This document shows positions 1-6,991 of a DNA stretch of 7,986 nt, in pieces. The stretch is from the NCBI GenBank assembly GCA_018056045.1, contig JAGPGI010000102.1:1-7986 (forward strand). The letters run 5' to 3'. Position 1 is the stretch's first letter; each line of letters opens with the position of its first letter. The notes below the pieces were generated by a model, which worked only from the letters and a program-made list of their open reading frames with translations, had not been told where the DNA came from and did no database searches. The position numbers and the translations under genes are program-made. The DNA comes from Paracoccus sp. (in: a-proteobacteria). GTDB taxonomy: Bacteria; Pseudomonadota; Alphaproteobacteria; Rhodobacterales; Rhodobacteraceae.

Positions 1-277
1 GGAAGGCCTTGATCCGCCGCCGATACCGGACCGAGTTCCCAGCCACGGTGAACCCCCACTGGTTCTGGCGCAGGATGTCGACGATGCCGGTGCGCACCGC
101 CATCGGGATGCGACCCAGATCGTAAAGCGTCAGGGTGCGGCCGTTGTTCAGCTCGATCCACGGGTCCAGATCCCATGGCCAGCAGCGATGGGTCGAGACA
201 TGCGCCTCCAGAAGGCCGATGCGCGGCGCGCGGCGGTATTTCAGCATTTCCTTGGCGAAACGCAGCAACGGATACAT
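1..277 (-). CDS. Thioesterase family protein (hotdog fold, 4HBT_2/THEM6-like), 5' part only
   Basis: The frame opens at an ATG (complement of 275-277) and reads 92 codons with no stop to the window edge, so the C-terminal part is missing. A good ribosome binding site, AGGAG, sits 6 nt upstream (complement of 284-288) and supports this start. The protein begins MYPLLRFAKEMLKYRR. It then carries WPWDLDPWIELNNGRTL (residues 33-49), followed by YDLGRIPMAVRTG. The Asp-x-Asp...(H/L)-Asn-Asn arrangement followed by an aromatic/acidic stretch is the active-site signature of YbgC/THEM6-type acyl-CoA thioesterases, in which an Asp near this motif supports thioester hydrolysis. Residues 80-90 (GNSVRYRRRIK) fit the start of the following beta strands. 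The substrate, probably an acyl-CoA or acyl-ACP, cannot be read from the sequence, and a cytoplasmic location is inferred. It is transcribed divergently from the yggT-recQ pair. Family assignment is from memory of the motif, fairly confident. Confidence 0.8.
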   Translation of the reverse strand, partial: MYPLLRFAKEMLKYRRAPRIGLLEAHVSTHRCWPWDLDPWIELNNGRTLTLYDLGRIPMAVRTGIVDILRQNQWGFTVAGNSVRYRRRIKAF

Positions 278-306
278 GGGCTTCTCCTGCCTTTTGGGCG
301 CCACTT

Positions 307-335
307 GGGCTAACCAGAGCGCAAGGGGGCGTCAA
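307..335 (-). promoter_or_regulatory. Candidate promoter for the leftward thioesterase gene
   Basis: Read on the minus strand, TTGACG (335-330) matches a sigma-70 -35 box well. A poor -10, TAGCCC (312-307), follows at 17 nt; TTAGCC at 16 nt is the alternative. Transcription from here would start near 300 and leave a leader of roughly 20 nt before the ATG at 277, with the ribosome binding site inside it. A good -35 with a loose -10 is common in alphaproteobacteria, but the weak -10 keeps confidence low. Confidence 0.3.
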
Positions 336-378
336 TCCGGGACGCTGCGCCAGGCCGGGCCCAAACCGCGCGCAAGCT

Positions 379-399
379 GGGCAATGGCCGGGCAATGGC
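379..399. repeat. Short tandem direct repeat, GGGCAATGGC twice with an 11-nt period
   Basis: GGGCAATGGC occurs at 379-388 and again, identically, at 390-399, separated by one C. The two copies lie about one helical turn apart in the divergent intergenic region, upstream of the yggT ribosome binding site. Adjacent direct repeats on one DNA face can bind a regulator, but no known operator is recognised, and a chance replication-slippage duplication is equally possible. Confidence 0.4.
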
Positions 400-425
400 T
401 TGCGAAACGCTTGCCGCTGGCTTAC

Positions 426-439
426 CTGTCGCGTGACAG
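426..439. promoter_or_regulatory. Perfect inverted repeat CTGTC-N4-GACAG ahead of yggT
   Basis: The sequence CTGTCGCGTGACAG is a 5-bp perfect inverted repeat around a 4-nt centre. It ends 15 nt before the yggT start, just upstream of the AAGGGGG ribosome binding site. It could be a small operator or an RNA hairpin in the leader. A 5-bp arm can occur by chance in GC-rich DNA, and no specific regulator is assigned. Confidence 0.3.
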
Positions 440-454
440 CCGGAAGGGGGCCGA

Positions 455-748
455 ATGGGCACGATCTACGAAGCTTTGATGCTGATACTCGACGTCGTCT
501 GGTTCGTGATGATCGCCCATATCATCATGTCCTGGCTGATCAACTTTCAGGTGCTGAACCTGCGCCAGCCGCTGGTCTGGCAGATATGGAACGGGCTGAA
601 CCGCCTGCTTGAGCCGCTCTATACGCCGATCCGCAGGATCCTGCCCAATACCGGCGGGCTGGATCTGGCGCCGCTGGTGGTCTTTATCGGCGTCATCATC
701 TTGCAACGCGCGCTGATCAATAACGCCGGCTGGTTCTACGGGGTCTAG
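455..748 (+). CDS. YggT family small membrane protein
   Basis: This is a 97-residue protein with the two-helix layout of the YggT/YlmG family. The first hydrophobic segment spans about residues 7-29 (YEALMLILDVVWFVMIAHII onward). The conserved link EPLYTPIRRILPNTGGLDLAP (about 53-73) follows, with family-typical Pro-Ile-Arg-Arg, Gly-Gly and Asp-Leu-x-Pro. The second segment spans about 72-87, and the C-terminus is short. Length agrees with single-repeat family members. The start is supported by GAAGGGGG at 443-450, about 4 nt upstream. The biochemical role is not firmly known; relatives have been linked to osmotic tolerance, membrane-associated assembly and plastid or cell division. It lies in the inner membrane and is followed after one base by recQ, so the two are probably cotranscribed. 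That link is likely one of expression, not shared pathway. Confidence 0.88.
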   Translation: MGTIYEALMLILDVVWFVMIAHIIMSWLINFQVLNLRQPLVWQIWNGLNRLLEPLYTPIRRILPNTGGLDLAPLVVFIGVIILQRALINNAGWFYGV

Positions 749-749
749 G

Positions 750-2774
750 ATGTCCGCCGCGCCCCTGTTGCGGCAGGTCTTCGGCTTTGACGCCTTTCGC
801 CCCGGGCAAGAGGAAATCGTCGATGCCGTGGCTATGGGCCGCGACGTGCTGGCGATCATGCCGACCGGCGGGGGCAAGTCGCTGTGCTATCAGCTGCCCG
901 CCTTGATGCGCGACGGGCTGACGGTGGTGATCTCGCCCCTGATCGCCCTGATGCGCGATCAGGTGCGCGCCCTGACCGAGGCCGGCGTCGCCGCCGCCGC
1001 CCTGACCAGCGGCAATTCCGAGGATGAGAATTCCGAGGTGATCCGCGCCCTGAACGCGCGTGAGCTGCGGCTTTTATACATGGCGCCGGAGCGGCTGGCC
1101 TCGGGGGCGGCGATCCCGATGCTGCGCCGCGCCGGCGTGCAGGCCATCGCTGTCGATGAGGCGCATTGCGTCAGCCAATGGGGCCATGATTTCCGCCCCG
1201 ACTACCTGCGCGTGGGCGAATTGCGCCGGGCGCTGGCTGTGCCGCTGGCGGCCTTTACCGCCACCGCCGATGCCGAGACCCGCGACGAAATCGTCGCCCG
1301 GCTGTTTGACGGTGACGCGCCGCAGATCTTTCTGCGCGGGTTCGACCGGCCGAACATCCATCTGGCCTTTCAGGCCAAGGACGGGCCGCGCCGGCAGATC
1401 CTTGATTTCGCAGCCGCCCGCCGGGGCCAATCGGGCATCGTCTATTGCGGCACCCGCGCCAAGACCGAGACCTTGGCCCAGGCCTTGAACGAATCCCGCT
1501 TGGCCGCCGTCGCCTATCACGGCGGCATGGAGGCCGAGGCCCGCCGCGAGGTCGAGACCCGCTTTCAGCGCGAGGACGGGCTGATCGTCGTGGCGACGGT
1601 GGCCTTTGGCATGGGCATCGACAAGCCCGATATCCGCTGGGTCGCCCATGCCGACCTGCCGAAATCCATCGAGTCCTATTATCAGGAAATCGGTCGCGGT
1701 GGCCGTGACGGCGCCCCGGCCGAGACGCTGACGCTTTACGGCCCCGACGATATCCGCCTGCGCCGCAGCCAGATCGACGAGGGGCTGGCGCCGCCTGACC
1801 GCAAATCCGCCGATCATGTCCGGCTGAACGCATTGCTGGGTCTGGCAGAGGCGACCGGCTGCCGCCGCGTGGCCCTTTTGCGCTATTTCGGCGAAACGCC
1901 CACGCCCTGCGGCAATTGCGATATCTGCGACAACCCGCCCGACACCTTCGACGGCACCGAGGCCGTGCAAAAGGCGCTGTCAGCCATTCTGCGCACCGGC
2001 CAGACCTTTGGCGCGGGCCATGTCATCGACGTGCTGACCGGCACCATGACCGACCGTATCCACCAGCGCGGCCATGACCGGCTGCCGACATTCGGCGTCG
2101 GCCGCGATCTGTCAAAGCCGCAATGGCAGGTGGTGATCCGGCAGATGCTGGGCCTTGACCTGATCCGCCCCGACCCGGAACGCCATGGCGGGCTGGCGAT
2201 CACGCTGGCCGCCCATCCGGTTCTGCGTGGCGAGGAACGCATCACCCTGCGCCACGACCCTGCCGCCCGGACACGCAGCAGCACGGTCATCCGCACTCAG
2301 GTCGACGACGAGGACGCGCCGCTCTTGTCGGCGCTCAAGGCCAAGCGCCGCGCGCTGGCCGAGGCCGCCCGCGTGCCCGCCTATGTCATCTTTCCCGACC
2401 GCACCCTGATCGAGATGGCGCAGTCGCGTCCGCAGACGCTGGACGACATGGCCCGCGTGAACGGCGTCGGCGCGAAAAAGCTGGAAAGCTATGGCGAGGC
2501 GTTTCTGGCCGTCATCGCCGGTGAGGTCGCGCCCATGCATCCGGCGCGCAAGGCACTGGCCGGGCGTGCCTCGGGCGATCTTTACGACCGTCTCTCCGAG
2601 GTGCAGAGCCGTCTCAATCGCGGTGAGGACGGCACCGACAAGCCGCTTTCGGTCAGCACATCGCTGCTGCGCCGTATTGCCGAAGACCGACCGCGCGATC
2701 TGTCGCGTTATCTCGATCAGCCGCGTCTGGACCGCTTTGGCGCGGCGTTCGGCGCCGAGATCGCCGCCGGCTGA
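750..2774 (+). CDS. recQ: ATP-dependent DNA helicase RecQ
   Basis: This 674-residue superfamily 2 3'-5' DNA helicase unwinds duplex, forked and recombination intermediates in the cytoplasm for repair and fork restart. Motif 0 includes FRPGQ (16-20). The Walker A motif is PTGGGKS (38-44). The Walker B box DEAH (136-139) runs into the RecQ aromatic-rich loop VSQWGHDFRPDY (141-152). Motif III is FTATAD (169-174), and the arginine-finger motif VI is QEIGRGGRDG (312-321). Zinc ligands are Cys371, Cys387, Cys390 and Cys393. The RQC winged helix spans about 397-510, with LPTFGVG near 445-451 at the beta-hairpin position. An HRDC domain spans about 524-590. Residues 609-671 form an extra HRDC-like segment, making the protein longer than the 609-residue E. 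coli enzyme. The ATG begins one base after the yggT stop with only a weak GGGG/GGA-type site, so translational coupling is likely. No damaging changes are visible. Confidence 0.97.
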   Translation: MSAAPLLRQVFGFDAFRPGQEEIVDAVAMGRDVLAIMPTGGGKSLCYQLPALMRDGLTVVISPLIALMRDQVRALTEAGVAAAALTSGNSEDENSEVIRALNARELRLLYMAPERLASGAAIPMLRRAGVQAIAVDEAHCVSQWGHDFRPDYLRVGELRRALAVPLAAFTATADAETRDEIVARLFDGDAPQIFLRGFDRPNIHLAFQAKDGPRRQILDFAAARRGQSGIVYCGTRAKTETLAQALNESRLAAVAYHGGMEAEARREVETRFQREDGLIVVATVAFGMGIDKPDIRWVAHADLPKSIESYYQEIGRGGRDGAPAETLTLYGPDDIRLRRSQIDEGLAPPDRKSADHVRLNALLGLAEATGCRRVALLRYFGETPTPCGNCDICDNPPDTFDGTEAVQKALSAILRTGQTFGAGHVIDVLTGTMTDRIHQRGHDRLPTFGVGRDLSKPQWQVVIRQMLGLDLIRPDPERHGGLAITLAAHPVLRGEERITLRHDPAARTRSSTVIRTQVDDEDAPLLSALKAKRRALAEAARVPAYVIFPDRTLIEMAQSRPQTLDDMARVNGVGAKKLESYGEAFLAVIAGEVAPMHPARKALAGRASGDLYDRLSEVQSRLNRGEDGTDKPLSVSTSLLRRIAEDRPRDLSRYLDQPRLDRFGAAFGAEIAAG

Positions 2775-2776
2775 CC

Positions 2777-2790
2777 CCGGCCCCGGCCGG
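2777..2790. terminator. GC-only inverted repeat between convergent recQ and the efflux operon; possible terminator
   Basis: CCGGCC-CC-GGCCGG is a perfect 6-bp inverted repeat (as RNA, realistically a 5-bp stem with a 4-nt loop). It lies in the 27-nt gap between the recQ stop (2772-2774) and the efflux pump stop (complement of 2802-2804). The position suits a bidirectional terminator. There is no T tract on either side, so intrinsic termination is doubtful, and Rho-dependent or collision-based termination is equally plausible. Confidence 0.25.
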
Positions 2791-2801
2791 CCATGGCGCG
2801 C

Positions 2802-5800
2802 TTACTCATGCGCGGCGGCCAGCCGCATGTCCCTGGGGTCGGGCATGCCGTCGCCGGCCGGCGACTTGACCCCGAACACAGCGCAGTAAAGCGCCGGCAC
2901 GAACAGCAGCGTGATCAGCGTCCCGGCGATGATGCCGCCCATCATCGCATAGGCCATCGGCCCCCAGAACACCTGCCGCGCAATCGGGATCAGCGCCAGA
3001 CTGGCGGCGGCGGCGGTCAGCAGGATCGGTCGGGCGCGGCTGTCCGAGGCCTCGAAGACGGCGTTCCATGTGCTGTGACCCCGGCCGATCAGGACCTGGA
3101 TTTCGGTGACCAGAATGATCGAGTTGCGGATCAGGATGCCCCCCAGCGCCAGCACACCCAGAATCGCCACGAAGCCCATCGGCACGCCAAAGGGCAGCAA
3201 TGTCGCCACCACGCCGATCAGCCCCAGCGGTGCGGTGGCAAAGACGATGAAGCTCAGCCGGAAGCTTTGCATCTGGACCATGACCAGCGTGGCGATGATC
3301 AGCAGCATCAGCGGCACCACCGCCGCGATGGGCTGCTGGCTTTCGACCGAATTCTCGACCGTGCCGCCAATCGCGATCCGGACCTGCTGCGGCAGGCCGG
3401 CCTGAAACTCTGCGATCCGCCCGGCGAGGGCATTGACCAGTGTCGCTGGCTGGTCCTTGCCGGCCATATCCGCCCGCACCGTTACGGTCGGTATGCCGTC
3501 GCGCTGCATGATCAAGGGCAGTTCGGTGCCGAATTCCAGCGTCGCCAGCGCGGTCAGCGGGATCGGCGTGCCACTGGCGGTGGCAAGCTGCAGGTTCTGG
3601 ATCGAATCGACCGAGGTGCGGTCGGCCTCGGCGCCGCGGGCGACGACATTGACCAGGAAGATCCCGTCGCGGATCTGGGTAATCCTGCGCCCGGTAAACG
3701 TCGCCGCCAGCGAGGCCGAGATATCGTCATTGGTGATGCCAAGCTGGCGCGCCTGATCCTGATTGACCAGCAGGCGCACGACCCGCGCCGGCTCGTTCCA
3801 GTCCAGCGTGATGTCGCGCAGGCGCGGCTCGGTCGCCAGCAATGCGGCCAGATCGCGCCCGACATTGCGCGCCTCGTTCAGATCGGGCGACGAGACACGG
3901 TATTGCACCGGCTTGCCGACCGGCGGCCCGATCTCCAGATTCTTGAGATACAGATCGACCCCGACCAATTCGCGCTGGCCGAATTCACGCAGCCGGGCCT
4001 TGAGCCGGTCGCGGGCGGCAAGGTCGGGGGTCTGGATGACGATCTGGCCAAGATAGGGGCCGGGCGTCGGCAGATCCATCGACAGAATGAAGCGCGGGGC
4101 GCCGCGCCCGACATAGGAGGTCCAGAACAGCGCGTCCTTTTCACTGGCCAGCATGCGCTCGATCGCTGCGATGTCGGCGTCGGTCTTGGCGATCGAGGCA
4201 TTGGCGCGCTCGTTCACATCGACAAGGATTTCGGTCCGGTCCGAGGTCGGGAAGAACTGCTGCTCGACAAAGCGCATGCCATAGACCGAGGCGGCGAAGA
4301 GCACGACGGTAATGGCGATGGTGCGCCATTTCGCGCGCATGCTGGCCAGAAGCAGCAGGTGAAAGATCCGCCGCAGCCAGCTCGTGCGGTCGGCGTGATG
4401 GGTCATTTTAGCCGGCAGCAGCGTGACGCCCAGAAGCGGCGCGAACAGCACCGCCACGATCCAGCTGACAATCAGCGACACCGCGATCACCACGAACAGC
4501 GAAAAGGTGAACTCGCCGGCGGCCGAGCTGTTCAGACCGATGGGAATGAAGCCCGCGACCGTCACCAGCGTCCCGGTCAGCATCGGAAAGGCGATCGAGG
4601 TCCATGCATAGCTGGCCGCGCGTTCCCGGCTTTCACCATATTCAAGCCGCGAGATCATCGTCTCGATGGCGATCATCGCATCGTCCACCAGCAGCCCCAG
4701 CGAGATGATCAGCGCCCCCAGCGAGATGCGTTGCAGGGTGATCTGGTAAACGTCCAGAACCACGAAGGTGATCGCCAGCACCAGCGGGATGGTCAAGGTG
4801 ACGACAAAGCCAGCGCGCAGACCCAGACTGACGAAGCTGACCAAAAGGACGATGGCCACCGCCTCGACCAGCGCCCGGACGAAATGACTGACCGCCTCGT
4901 CTACGACATGGGGCTGGTCGGCGACCCTGGTCATCTCGATCCCCAGCGGCAGATCGCGCGTCACGCCCTCCATCAGCGCGTCGAGCTGCTTGCCGAATTC
5001 AAGGATATTGCCGCCGTCGCGCATGCCGATCTGGATGCCGATGGCGTCCTTGCCATCAAAGCGGAAAAGCGCGCTGGGCGGGTCCTCATAGCCGCGCCGC
5101 ACCGTGGCCACGTCGCCGATATTGAAGAAGCGGTCGCCGACGCGCAGGTTCACCGCGGCAATCGCGGCGGCATCGTCGAACTGGCCGCCCACCCGGACCA
5201 GCACCTGTTCTGGGCCGGCTTGCACGATGCCCGAAGGGGCAATGGCATTTTGCACCGCCAGCGTCTGCAGCACCTGGTTCTGGTTCACCCCCAGCGCACT
5301 CAGCCGCGCCGACGAGAATTCCAGATATACCTCCTCTTTCTGGACGCCCAGCAATGCGGTCTTGCCGGCCATGGGCAGAGCCTGGATCTGTTTGCGGATA
5401 TCCTCGACCCGGTCGCGCAGCTCGCGCTTGGTAAAGCCGTCGGCGGTGAAGGCATAGATATTGCCGAACACGTCGCCGAAATCGTCGTCGAAGTGAAAGC
5501 CCTGAAATTCCTGTGGAAATTCGGGACGGATGTCCGACATCATGTTGCGGACGCGCTTCCATATCTCGGGCGTGTCGGCGCTGTTTATGGTCTGGTCCAG
5601 TTCAAGATAGACCACGGACTGGCCGGGCATGGTGACCGAGCGGGTGTAATCCAGCTCGTCCAGCTCCTCGAGCTTGGTTTCGATGCGGGTGGTGACCTGC
5701 TGGAGTGTGTCCTCGATCGTGGCGCCGGGCAGCGCGGCGCTGATCACCATGACCTTGATGGTGAAGTTCGGATCCTCTTCGCGGCCCAGCCGCAGATAGC

Positions 5801-5897
5801 TGAGCGTGCCGGCGACCATCGACACGATCAGCAGGAACCACACCAGCGAACGGTGCCGCAATGCCCAGTCCGAGAGGTTGAAGCGCGACCCGGTCAT
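2802..5897 (-). CDS. RND-family efflux pump, inner-membrane permease subunit (TriC-like)
   Basis: This 1031-residue proton-driven pump of the resistance-nodulation-division family would extrude compounds through adaptors and an outer-membrane channel. TM1 (about 14-36) follows RFNLSDWALRHRSLVWF. A large periplasmic loop spans 37-335, TM2-TM6 lie within about 336-495, TM7 is about 524-546, the second loop is 547-850, and TM8-TM12 lie within about 856-1008. The tandem layout and length fit the family. TM4 has the proton-relay pair Asp405-Asp406 in GLLVDDAMIAIE. TM10 reads GGILIRNSIILVTE, with Arg924-Asn925 where AcrB has Lys940-Asn941. This variant, the N-terminal signature and two upstream adaptor genes resemble TriC of Pseudomonas TriABC-OpmH. 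The metal-pump type (CusA/CzcA) is unlikely because both TM4 acidic residues fit the multidrug type. The ATG overlaps the preceding adaptor stop in ATGA (5894-5897), implying coupling. Substrates cannot be predicted. Confidence 0.95.
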   Translation of the reverse strand: MTGSRFNLSDWALRHRSLVWFLLIVSMVAGTLSYLRLGREEDPNFTIKVMVISAALPGATIEDTLQQVTTRIETKLEELDELDYTRSVTMPGQSVVYLELDQTINSADTPEIWKRVRNMMSDIRPEFPQEFQGFHFDDDFGDVFGNIYAFTADGFTKRELRDRVEDIRKQIQALPMAGKTALLGVQKEEVYLEFSSARLSALGVNQNQVLQTLAVQNAIAPSGIVQAGPEQVLVRVGGQFDDAAAIAAVNLRVGDRFFNIGDVATVRRGYEDPPSALFRFDGKDAIGIQIGMRDGGNILEFGKQLDALMEGVTRDLPLGIEMTRVADQPHVVDEAVSHFVRALVEAVAIVLLVSFVSLGLRAGFVVTLTIPLVLAITFVVLDVYQITLQRISLGALIISLGLLVDDAMIAIETMISRLEYGESRERAASYAWTSIAFPMLTGTLVTVAGFIPIGLNSSAAGEFTFSLFVVIAVSLIVSWIVAVLFAPLLGVTLLPAKMTHHADRTSWLRRIFHLLLLASMRAKWRTIAITVVLFAASVYGMRFVEQQFFPTSDRTEILVDVNERANASIAKTDADIAAIERMLASEKDALFWTSYVGRGAPRFILSMDLPTPGPYLGQIVIQTPDLAARDRLKARLREFGQRELVGVDLYLKNLEIGPPVGKPVQYRVSSPDLNEARNVGRDLAALLATEPRLRDITLDWNEPARVVRLLVNQDQARQLGITNDDISASLAATFTGRRITQIRDGIFLVNVVARGAEADRTSVDSIQNLQLATASGTPIPLTALATLEFGTELPLIMQRDGIPTVTVRADMAGKDQPATLVNALAGRIAEFQAGLPQQVRIAIGGTVENSVESQQPIAAVVPLMLLIIATLVMVQMQSFRLSFIVFATAPLGLIGVVATLLPFGVPMGFVAILGVLALGGILIRNSIILVTEIQVLIGRGHSTWNAVFEASDSRARPILLTAAAASLALIPIARQVFWGPMAYAMMGGIIAGTLITLLFVPALYCAVFGVKSPAGDGMPDPRDMRLAAAHE

Positions 5898-6991
5898 GGC
5901 GCCACGCTTCGCCCGACGGGCTGGCCCGGGGTCAGGGAATGGATGCCGCGGATCACCACCTCGTCGCCGGCGGAAATCCCCGCGGCGATGCTGATGCGGT
6001 CGCCAAGCACGGGACCCGAGGTCCTGACGGTGCGCAGATCGACCGTGGCGGAGCCATTCCCGCGGGTGACGATCCAGACCTGCTCCTGCCCGTTCCGCGT
6101 CAGGATGGCGGCCACCGGCAGGGCCAGCATCGGCGCGCCCGTGGCCAGCGGGCGGGCGCGGATCAGCGCCCCCAGTCGCAGACTGTCGTCATCGGCCAGC
6201 GCCAGATGGACCCGGCGGGTGCGGGTGGCCGCGTCGGTGACCGGCTCGATCTGCGTGACCCGTGCCGGTTGGCGGTTGCTTGCGTCGCTTTCGGTCCAGA
6301 CCTCGTATCTGTCATCCAGCCCGACCCGCGACACGGCCGCCTCGGGCAGGTCGATGACGGCCTCGCGGCCTTTCTGCGCGGCCAGTTGGACCACCGGCTC
6401 GCCGCCGATGACCACCGCCCCGGCATTGACATAGACGGCGCTGATGACGCCGTCGAAGGGTGCCCGCATATCCGCGAAACCCGCCGCGTCAAGCGCACGG
6501 ATCAGCTCAGAGCGCGCCTGCTGGTCGGCCGCCTCGGCGGCGGCCAATGCCCGCTCGGCCTGCTCGAGCTGCGCGGTCGAGGCGACGTCGCGCTTGGCCA
6601 GGGCGCGGGTGCGCGCGGTCGTGGCCTGCGCGGTTTGCAACTCGACCTTGGCGGATTCGGCGGCGGCCCGCGCGGCCTGAACCTTGCCCTGCAAGTCGTC
6701 GGGGTCCAGCCGTGCCAGCACCTCGCCTTGACGGACGACCGAGCCGACATCGACATGGCGCGCAGTGACGCGGCCAAGGGTCTGAAAGCCCAACGTGACC
6801 TCGATCTTGGCGGTGATCGTGCCGGGGACCGAATGCGCGGGCAGGGGCTGATCGTCGACAATGATGCTGGCGACCGGGCGCGGTGCGGTGGCGGTTCCGG
6901 GCTCGGTGGCGTGCTGCTGCATGGCCAGCGCCGCGGCGCCGGCAATCAGCGCCACGACCAGCGCCGTGATCAAGGCGGCTTTGCGCGTCAT
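5894..6991 (-). CDS. RND efflux periplasmic adaptor (membrane fusion protein, MFP-B)
   Basis: This is a 365-residue adaptor linking an RND pump to an outer-membrane channel. An N-terminal hydrophobic segment (about 5-24, after MTRK) acts as signal or membrane anchor. There is no lipobox Cys, so it is not an AcrA-style lipoprotein. The first lipoyl half is about 66-98 (LGFQTLGRVTARHVDVGSVV, then GEVLARLDPDDL). An Ala/Gln/Glu-rich alpha-hairpin spans about 100-168. The second lipoyl half is near 175-203 (MRAPFDGVISAVYVNAGAVV), followed by a beta-barrel at about 207-280 and a membrane-proximal domain to the end. The hairpin tip has Arg127, Leu131 and Ser138, matching the RxxxLxxxxxxS docking motif for TolC-type channels. 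The start overlaps the upstream adaptor stop by ATGA (6988-6991), and AGGAC lies about 6 nt before it (complement of 6998-7002). The same frame pattern is repeated with the pump gene downstream. The role is well supported; the cargo is unknown. Confidence 0.93.
   Translation of the reverse strand: MTRKAALITALVVALIAGAAALAMQQHATEPGTATAPRPVASIIVDDQPLPAHSVPGTITAKIEVTLGFQTLGRVTARHVDVGSVVRQGEVLARLDPDDLQGKVQAARAAAESAKVELQTAQATTARTRALAKRDVASTAQLEQAERALAAAEAADQQARSELIRALDAAGFADMRAPFDGVISAVYVNAGAVVIGGEPVVQLAAQKGREAVIDLPEAAVSRVGLDDRYEVWTESDASNRQPARVTQIEPVTDAATRTRRVHLALADDDSLRLGALIRARPLATGAPMLALPVAAILTRNGQEQVWIVTRGNGSATVDLRTVRTSGPVLGDRISIAAGISAGDEVVIRGIHSLTPGQPVGRSVAP

Noticed and set aside
379..405. Possible sigma-54 promoter (TGGC...TTGC) upstream of yggT
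   Set aside because: The spacing between TGGC and TTGC does not fit the -24/-12 arrangement.
400..428. Possible sigma-70 promoter TTGCGA-17-TACCTG for yggT
   Set aside because: Spacing is right but the -10 matches poorly; too weak to list as a feature.
135..877. Several overlapping open frames (135-479, 175-612 rightward; 422-877 leftward)
   Set aside because: They cross the thioesterase start, the intergenic region and yggT in other frames, with low-complexity Arg/Ala-rich products and no supporting ribosome sites. The YggT and thioesterase frames have family motifs and good sites.
1074..1970. Leftward 298-codon open frame inside recQ
   Set aside because: Register-matched antisense of the conserved RecQ helicase core; explained by codon bias.
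2793..6434. Very long rightward open frame (1213 codons) opposite the efflux pump
   Set aside because: Its codons are exact reverse complements of the pump's codons. Because the pump avoids TTA, CTA and TCA, the opposite frame lacks stops. The product is rich in Asp, His, Gln and Arg with no domain pattern, whereas the leftward frame is a clear RND pump.
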